Of a stretch of 10,539 nt of DNA, positions 6,379 to 10,539 are shown in pieces (positions within the stretch are counted from its first letter, which is position 1; every line of letters starts with the position of its first letter). The stretch comes from Chloroflexota bacterium (lineage in GTDB: Bacteria > Chloroflexota > UBA6077): NCBI GenBank assembly GCA_021788565.1, contig JAJYKO010000065.1, positions 2,065 through 12,603 of the forward strand, read 5' to 3'. The notes beneath the pieces were generated by a model, which did not search any database, had not been told where the DNA came from, and worked only from the letters and a program-made list of their open reading frames with translations. A program made the position numbers and the translations under genes.

Positions 6379-7698
6379 ATGAAAATCGCTTACGTCTGTG
6401 CCGACATCGGCATCCCTGTACTTGGCAACAAAGGCGCTTCAGTCCACGTGCGCGAGGTTACCGGTGCCCTGGTGGAGCTGGGGCACGACGTCCAAATCGT
6501 CGGTGCCGCGGGTCGTTCCGACGCTGTGCCTGCCCAGGTCACGAATAGAGTTCGCGCTCCGCTGATCGTGCTCGCGCCCTCAGAACAGCTCAAGAACCAG
6601 GCAAGCCTCGTCGCGGCTGGGCTCACGCGTCTGGACCCGGGGCACGATCACACGCACGTCTACTCGGAGATCCGGCAGTTCCTCGCGGATCCCGGATTCG
6701 TCGGTGCCGCGCTGCCGCTGCTTCGCGAGTTCGGGCCCGATCTCATCATCGCCCGCCACACGCTCTTCAGCGCCGCCGGATCGGCGCTGGCAAAACTGCT
6801 GAACCGTCCGCTCGCCCTCGAGGTAAACGCGCCACTCGTCGAAGAACGACGCCGATACTGGGGCCTGACGTTCGAACGAGAGGCCGAAGAGATCGAGCGC
6901 GCCGCCTTCGCCGCGGCGGATCTGTTGGTGGCCGTATCTGAGGGTGTGCGCGCCTACCTGATACGCCACGGTGCGCCGAGAGAGCGCATTGCCGTGCTGC
7001 CCAACGGCGTCGATCTGGCACGTTTTCACCCCGCGGTTGACGGCTCCATAGTGCGTCACCGCCACTGCCTGGACGATAAACTGGTGATTGGCTTCTCGGG
7101 CAGTCTCAAACCGTGGCATGGGGTGGATCTGCTGCTGAAAACCTTCGCCAGCGTTCAGCGCATCGTGAGCCGTGGGGAAGGCATGGACCGCGAGGGACTC
7201 CATCTGCTTGTCGTCGGCGATGGACCGCAGCGCGAACTGTTGGAGCAGCTCAGCCATGACCTGAGAGTGGAGTCAGCAGTGACCTTTACTGGCGCGGTGC
7301 CGCACAGTGAGATACCGGAGTACCTGGCCGCGATGGACATCGCCGTCGCGCCATACATGTCCAGCGACGGATTTTACTTTTCGCCACTGAAGATCATGGA
7401 ATACCTCGCCATGGGGCGGCCCATCGTCGCCCCGGTTCTGGGCCAGATCCCTTCGCTGCTCCAGGGGGTTGGCGGTCCGTGCGGTCTGCTCTATCCACCC
7501 GACGACCAACACGAACTGGCTTCCGCGCTACTGCACCTAACGCGTGATACGGATCTACGCCGGCGGCTAGGCATGCGCTCGGCTGCCCAGGCGCGTCTTC
7601 GCGGATCATGGCAGGCAATCGCCCAGCAGATCGTCGAGAAAGCCTCGCCGTATCACCTGGAGGCCCATCCGCGCCAGGTGGAGGCAGCGTCGCTGTGA
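6379..7698 (+). CDS. Second GT4-family glycosyltransferase, 439 aa
   Basis: A GT-B enzyme distinct from the first GT4 gene. The N-terminus MKIAYVCADIGIPV leads to GNKGASVHVREV (16-27), the acceptor-side loop of this subgroup. LPNGVDLARF (207-216) precedes the donor half. The donor half has GFSGSLKPWHG (238-248, K244), VVGDGP (278-283), and FYFSPLKIMEYLAMG (332-346) with E341. In this motif the first acid of the usual E-x7-E pair is Y333. The SPLKxxEY form is, to my knowledge, a normal variant of GT4 enzymes, so the enzyme is expected to be active. An ATG three codons upstream (6370) is possible; I chose 6379 because GGATGG lies 5 nt before it. The gap from the previous gene is about 56 bp with a weak hairpin (6331-6358). 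The stop overlaps the exporter start. Confidence 0.88.
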   Translation: MKIAYVCADIGIPVLGNKGASVHVREVTGALVELGHDVQIVGAAGRSDAVPAQVTNRVRAPLIVLAPSEQLKNQASLVAAGLTRLDPGHDHTHVYSEIRQFLADPGFVGAALPLLREFGPDLIIARHTLFSAAGSALAKLLNRPLALEVNAPLVEERRRYWGLTFEREAEEIERAAFAAADLLVAVSEGVRAYLIRHGAPRERIAVLPNGVDLARFHPAVDGSIVRHRHCLDDKLVIGFSGSLKPWHGVDLLLKTFASVQRIVSRGEGMDREGLHLLVVGDGPQRELLEQLSHDLRVESAVTFTGAVPHSEIPEYLAAMDIAVAPYMSSDGFYFSPLKIMEYLAMGRPIVAPVLGQIPSLLQGVGGPCGLLYPPDDQHELASALLHLTRDTDLRRRLGMRSAAQARLRGSWQAIAQQIVEKASPYHLEAHPRQVEAASL

Positions 7699-9578
7699 AA
7701 ACCAATCGGCTCGAACCACCATCCAAACCCCGTGCCGGCATGTTCCACATCTTCTGGCCGCACGCCCGGCCCTATCGTTGGACGATTGGTTTGGCTGTGC
7801 TGATACTGCTGGTCGAGACAGTAGTCAGCCTCGCTGCACCCTGGCCGATCAAGCTCATCTTCGACAATGTGCTGCTCGGCAAGCATCTGCACGGGTTCTG
7901 GTCTCTACTGATTCCGGCAACCGTGGCCCAGGATCGCTCTCTGCTGCTTGGCACCATGCTTGGCACCATGCTATCGCTGGCTCTGATAAGCGCGGGTACG
8001 ACCTACCTCGGCACGAAGATGCTGGCGGTCACTGGACAGCGCGTCGTCTTTCGACTGCGTTGTGGGCTCTTCTCCCACCTTCAGCAGCTCAGCCCCTCCT
8101 TCTACGACCACCAGCGGATGGGCGACCTGTTGACGCGGCTTACCTCGGACGTGCAGGCAATCCAGGAGACGCTGGTCATCGCACTGCCGATGCTCTTGCT
8201 CAGCGCTATGACGATCGTCGGGATGTTGATCGCGCTCGTGTTCATCAATCCGACGTTCGGTCTTCTCGGCATTGCCATCACCCTTGCCCTCTATCTGGTT
8301 CTTCGCAACTATCTCGGCACAATAAAGCAGGTCGCTCGCCGAGCCCGCCGCCAGGAGGGCAACGCCAACGCCGTCGCCCAGGAGAACCTGCTGGGCATCC
8401 GGGTCGTGCAGGCGTTCGGGATGGAGGCGAATGCCGAGCAGCGCTATGCGGAGACCTCCAGGAAGGCCCTCGATCTGGGCGAAATCGCCGCCGATCTTGG
8501 ATCCAGCATGCCGTCGGTGGTGGGCCTGGTGACGGATCTCGGGATGATGCTTGTGCTAGGAGTGGGAGCTGTCCTGGTCATGCGAGCTTCGATCACGGTC
8601 GGCGACCTGCTGGTCCTCACCGCGTACCTCCGCGCTATGTACAAGCCGATGCGTCAACTCAGTAAGCTCACCAACACGTTCACTCGAGCGACTGCCAGCA
8701 CGGAGCGGCTTGCCGATCTGCTCCTTACTCGTCCCGCCATCCAGGATGGGCCCGCGGCGAGGCGGGCGGGACAGCTGCGCGGGGAGGTCACGTTCCGTCA
8801 CGTCGACTTCGGCTATGATCCAAGCCGTCCAGTGCTGCACGATGTCTCCCTCGAGGTTAGGCCAGGGATGATGGTCGCGCTGGTGGGCCAAACGGGTGCG
8901 GGCAAGAGCAGCATCCTCCACCTGATCCAGCGCTTCTACGCTCCCCAGGAGGGACAGATTCTTATCGATGGTCGCGACATCCGTGAGTACACAGTGGCGA
9001 GCTTGCGTCAACAGATTGCCCTGGTGCCCCAGGACCCGATGCTCTTCCGCGCCACGATTCGGGAGAACATCGCCTACGGGCGCCCGGGGGCGACCGATGC
9101 GGACATCACAGCCGCGGCGCAGGCGGCGAATGCAGACGGATTCATTCGTCGTCTGCCGCAAGGATATGACACCATCCTGGAGGAACGTGGAGTGGGCCTC
9201 TCGGGAGGAGAGCGACAGCGACTGGCGATCGCGCGAGCGATGGTGCGACAGGCACCCATATTGCTGCTCGACGAACCAACAGTCGGCCTGGACGCGCAGT
9301 CCGAGCAGACTGTAGTCGAGGCGCTGGATCGGCTGATGGTAGGACGCACCACGCTGGTCAGCGCCCACCGCCTGTCCACCATCCGACGGGCTGACTCGAT
9401 CCTGGTGATAGGCAACGGCCGGATCATCGAAACCGGCACGTTTGAACAGCTCCTTGCCAGGCGGGGGCCCTTTTACAAGCTGTACGCACTCCAAGCAGGC
9501 AGCCTGGAACCGAGGCTACCAGCAGGGTTGAAGTCGGTGGTATCCCTGTGGACCGCGCTACGAACAACATCTCTCTAA
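7695..9578 (+). CDS. ABC exporter, fused transmembrane and ATPase domains, 627 aa
   Basis: A full-length half-transporter of the MsbA/lipid-exporter architecture, expected to work as a homodimer in the cytoplasmic membrane. Six hydrophobic segments occupy about residues 30-325, with an APWPIKLIFDNVLLG stretch after TM1. The nucleotide-binding domain has Walker A GQTGAGKSS (398-406, K404), Q-loop LVPQDP (Q446), signature LSGGERQRL (502-510), Walker B ILLLDEP (D526, catalytic E527) and H-loop SAHRLST (H558). All are intact. I chose GTG 7695, which overlaps the previous stop as GTGA and has GGTGGAGG 10 nt upstream. An in-frame ATG at 7608 would overlap the glycosyltransferase by about 90 bp. This coupling says it most likely exports or flips the product of the three glycosyltransferases. 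A drug-type exporter role is an alternative. Confidence 0.93.
   Translation: MKTNRLEPPSKPRAGMFHIFWPHARPYRWTIGLAVLILLVETVVSLAAPWPIKLIFDNVLLGKHLHGFWSLLIPATVAQDRSLLLGTMLGTMLSLALISAGTTYLGTKMLAVTGQRVVFRLRCGLFSHLQQLSPSFYDHQRMGDLLTRLTSDVQAIQETLVIALPMLLLSAMTIVGMLIALVFINPTFGLLGIAITLALYLVLRNYLGTIKQVARRARRQEGNANAVAQENLLGIRVVQAFGMEANAEQRYAETSRKALDLGEIAADLGSSMPSVVGLVTDLGMMLVLGVGAVLVMRASITVGDLLVLTAYLRAMYKPMRQLSKLTNTFTRATASTERLADLLLTRPAIQDGPAARRAGQLRGEVTFRHVDFGYDPSRPVLHDVSLEVRPGMMVALVGQTGAGKSSILHLIQRFYAPQEGQILIDGRDIREYTVASLRQQIALVPQDPMLFRATIRENIAYGRPGATDADITAAAQAANADGFIRRLPQGYDTILEERGVGLSGGERQRLAIARAMVRQAPILLLDEPTVGLDAQSEQTVVEALDRLMVGRTTLVSAHRLSTIRRADSILVIGNGRIIETGTFEQLLARRGPFYKLYALQAGSLEPRLPAGLKSVVSLWTALRTTSL
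7947..7970 (+). repeat. Perfect 12-bp tandem duplication inside the exporter gene
   Basis: CTTGGCACCATG occurs twice back to back (7947-7958 and 7959-7970), giving LGTM-LGTM at residues 85-92 in predicted TM2. The copies are identical at every base, including third positions. The repeat length keeps the frame. Confidence 0.9.
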
Positions 9579-9598
9579 CTGGCACGAATCATGTTTAT

Positions 9599-9617
9599 AT
9601 GGGACCTGAGTTCCCAT
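9599..9617 (+). repeat. Near-perfect palindrome over the sensor start codon
   Basis: ATGGGACCTGAGTTCCCAT pairs at 8 of 9 positions around its centre, and the final AT belongs to the sensor's ATG at 9616. As DNA it could be an operator directly downstream of an AT-rich -10-like TTATAT (9595-9600). As RNA it would fold into a hairpin that buries the start codon. No good Shine-Dalgarno is visible in front of this gene. Confidence 0.6.
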
Positions 9618-10539
9618 GCCAATGACGATATCAGAGAAACCGACACTGAACGCCATCGAGAATCCCCGCGGACCGCACAGGCGCCGCCTGCTCATGATCG
9701 GTCCGCGGCTGCTCGCGAGCTTCCTTATCATCATCCTGTTGACGGCGTTGATCGGCCTGCTGGCCGTGCAGCAACTCAGCTCGCTGATCGCCTCGACGAA
9801 CGAGCTCAACACGCGCGATCTGCCCGAGGTGAGCACCATCGGGAGCCTGCGCACCCTGCTCTACCGTCAGCGCGACCTCGAGCAACGGCTCGTCAGCGCG
9901 GGGGATCAGAACACGGCTGGCGACCTCGCCACGTTGACGGCCACTCTCGACTCGATCGCCTCCAAGCGCGACACCATGCTGACGTTCGAGCCACCCGACT
10001 CGCCAGGCAAGCCGGTGATCGATACCGCGACCGTGCAACAGTTCATAGCCGGCCTCCGGCAAGCCGATGCCACGTCGAAGCAGCTTCAGACGCTCGTCAG
10101 CAGCGGTAGGATCAGCGACGCGCAGGCGCTGGAAGAGGGCCCACAGGGGGCGCTACTGCAAAGGCTGCTCGATCAGACGGCGCAACTGAGAAGACTGGAA
10201 CAGGGCGAAGCGGCTGCGGCCGCGGTAGAGGTAGGGCAGCAAAGCGCCCATGCAACATGGCTCATCCTCGCGCTGACCCTTTTCTCCGTGCCGCTGTCGG
10301 CACTGCTGGCGCTGCTCATCACGCGCTCGCTCACGGGGCCGCTCTCCTCACTGTTGCACGCGACGGAGGCGATAACGGCCGGTGACCTGGACGTTCAGCC
10401 ACGGATCACGCCAGGGGATGAACTGGGCCGGCTGGCATCGGCTTTCAACACGATGCGTCTGAATTTGCGATCGACCATAGCCACGCTGGCGTTGGAGCGA
10501 CAGCAAACCCAGGCAATCATCGACGCCAGTGCAGACGGA
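9616..10539 (+). CDS. Membrane sensor with HAMP and start of PAS domain (partial, cut by window end)
   Basis: The frame is open from ATG 9616 to the end of the window, 308 codons. A basic stretch (HRRR) precedes TM1 (about 32-51). An extracytoplasmic helical region (about 53-213) follows. Its LPEVSTIGSLRTLLYRQR section resembles four-helix-bundle chemosensor domains. TM2 is about 215-236. A HAMP domain comes next (about 238-292), with TGPLSSLLHATEAITAGDLD and DELGRLASAFNTM visible. The end, ERQQTQAIIDASADG, is the usual lead-in to a PAS domain. The output domain (histidine kinase, GGDEF or other) is beyond the window. An in-frame TGA at 9607 rules out a longer N-terminus. ATG 9622 is an alternative start. 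It follows the exporter by 37 bp with no terminator, so it could belong to the same operon. Confidence 0.85.
   Translation, partial: MPMTISEKPTLNAIENPRGPHRRRLLMIGPRLLASFLIIILLTALIGLLAVQQLSSLIASTNELNTRDLPEVSTIGSLRTLLYRQRDLEQRLVSAGDQNTAGDLATLTATLDSIASKRDTMLTFEPPDSPGKPVIDTATVQQFIAGLRQADATSKQLQTLVSSGRISDAQALEEGPQGALLQRLLDQTAQLRRLEQGEAAAAAVEVGQQSAHATWLILALTLFSVPLSALLALLITRSLTGPLSSLLHATEAITAGDLDVQPRITPGDELGRLASAFNTMRLNLRSTIATLALERQQTQAIIDASADG

Noticed and set aside
7375..7401. Missing first acid in the E-x7-E motif of the second GT4 enzyme taken as inactivation
   Set aside because: The SPLKxxEY form is a recognised variant among GT4 enzymes, and the other donor-site residues are present.
7778..8665. 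295-codon plus-strand open frame in another phase of the exporter
   Set aside because: It is an out-of-phase reading of the membrane domain with Gly/Arg/Ser-rich product and no ribosome binding site.
8556..9494. 312-codon minus-strand open frame opposite the ABC exporter
   Set aside because: It is antisense to an ATPase domain with all motifs intact; long antisense frames are common in GC-rich genes.

Overview
The base composition is GC-rich by eye, and the window is densely packed with bacterial genes. The mix of a geranylgeranyl-reductase-family flavoprotein, a FluG-like amidohydrolase, a COG4671-type glycosyltransferase and a HAMP/PAS sensor would fit a high-GC, deep-branching Gram-positive-type lineage such as Chloroflexota (Thermomicrobia-like) or Actinobacteria. 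That placement is inference only; no rRNA or other marker gene is present.

Left part, minus strand (1-2096): the N-terminal end of a geranylgeranyl reductase family flavoprotein runs off the left edge. Upstream of it come a possible 66-residue hypothetical gene and then a 12-TM MFS transporter. A perfect 10-bp inverted repeat lies between the last two. The MFS gene is divergent from a plus-strand FluG-like amidohydrolase (2294-3454). The 197-bp spacer holds a good sigma-70-type promoter facing the MFS gene, with TTGAC/GTCAA half-sites around it. The amidohydrolase appears to lack the conserved C-terminal metal/catalytic Asp (Gly instead).

Centre and right, plus strand (3455-9578): after a strong GC hairpin comes an array of four 11-bp-phased CAACCT repeats just upstream of a -10-like element. 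Behind it lies a compact operon of GT4 glycosyltransferase (WcaL/AmsK-like), COG4671/MurG-like glycosyltransferase, a second GT4 glycosyltransferase and a full-length ABC exporter (TMD-NBD in one chain). Junctions are 4 bp, about 50 bp and a 4-bp GTGA overlap, so the four are probably co-transcribed. The likely shared job is to build a glycosylated molecule, possibly a glycolipid, at the inner membrane face and export or flip it. The acceptor is unknown.

Right edge (9616-10539): the N-terminal part of a membrane sensor (TM, extracytoplasmic helical domain, TM, HAMP, start of PAS) is cut by the window end. Its start codon is embedded in a near-perfect 19-bp palindrome.

No tRNA, rRNA, CRISPR array, transposase or integrase was seen. 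The most interesting items are the SARP/OmpR-like repeat array controlling the glycosyltransferase-exporter operon, that operon as a whole, and the Asp-to-Gly amidohydrolase.
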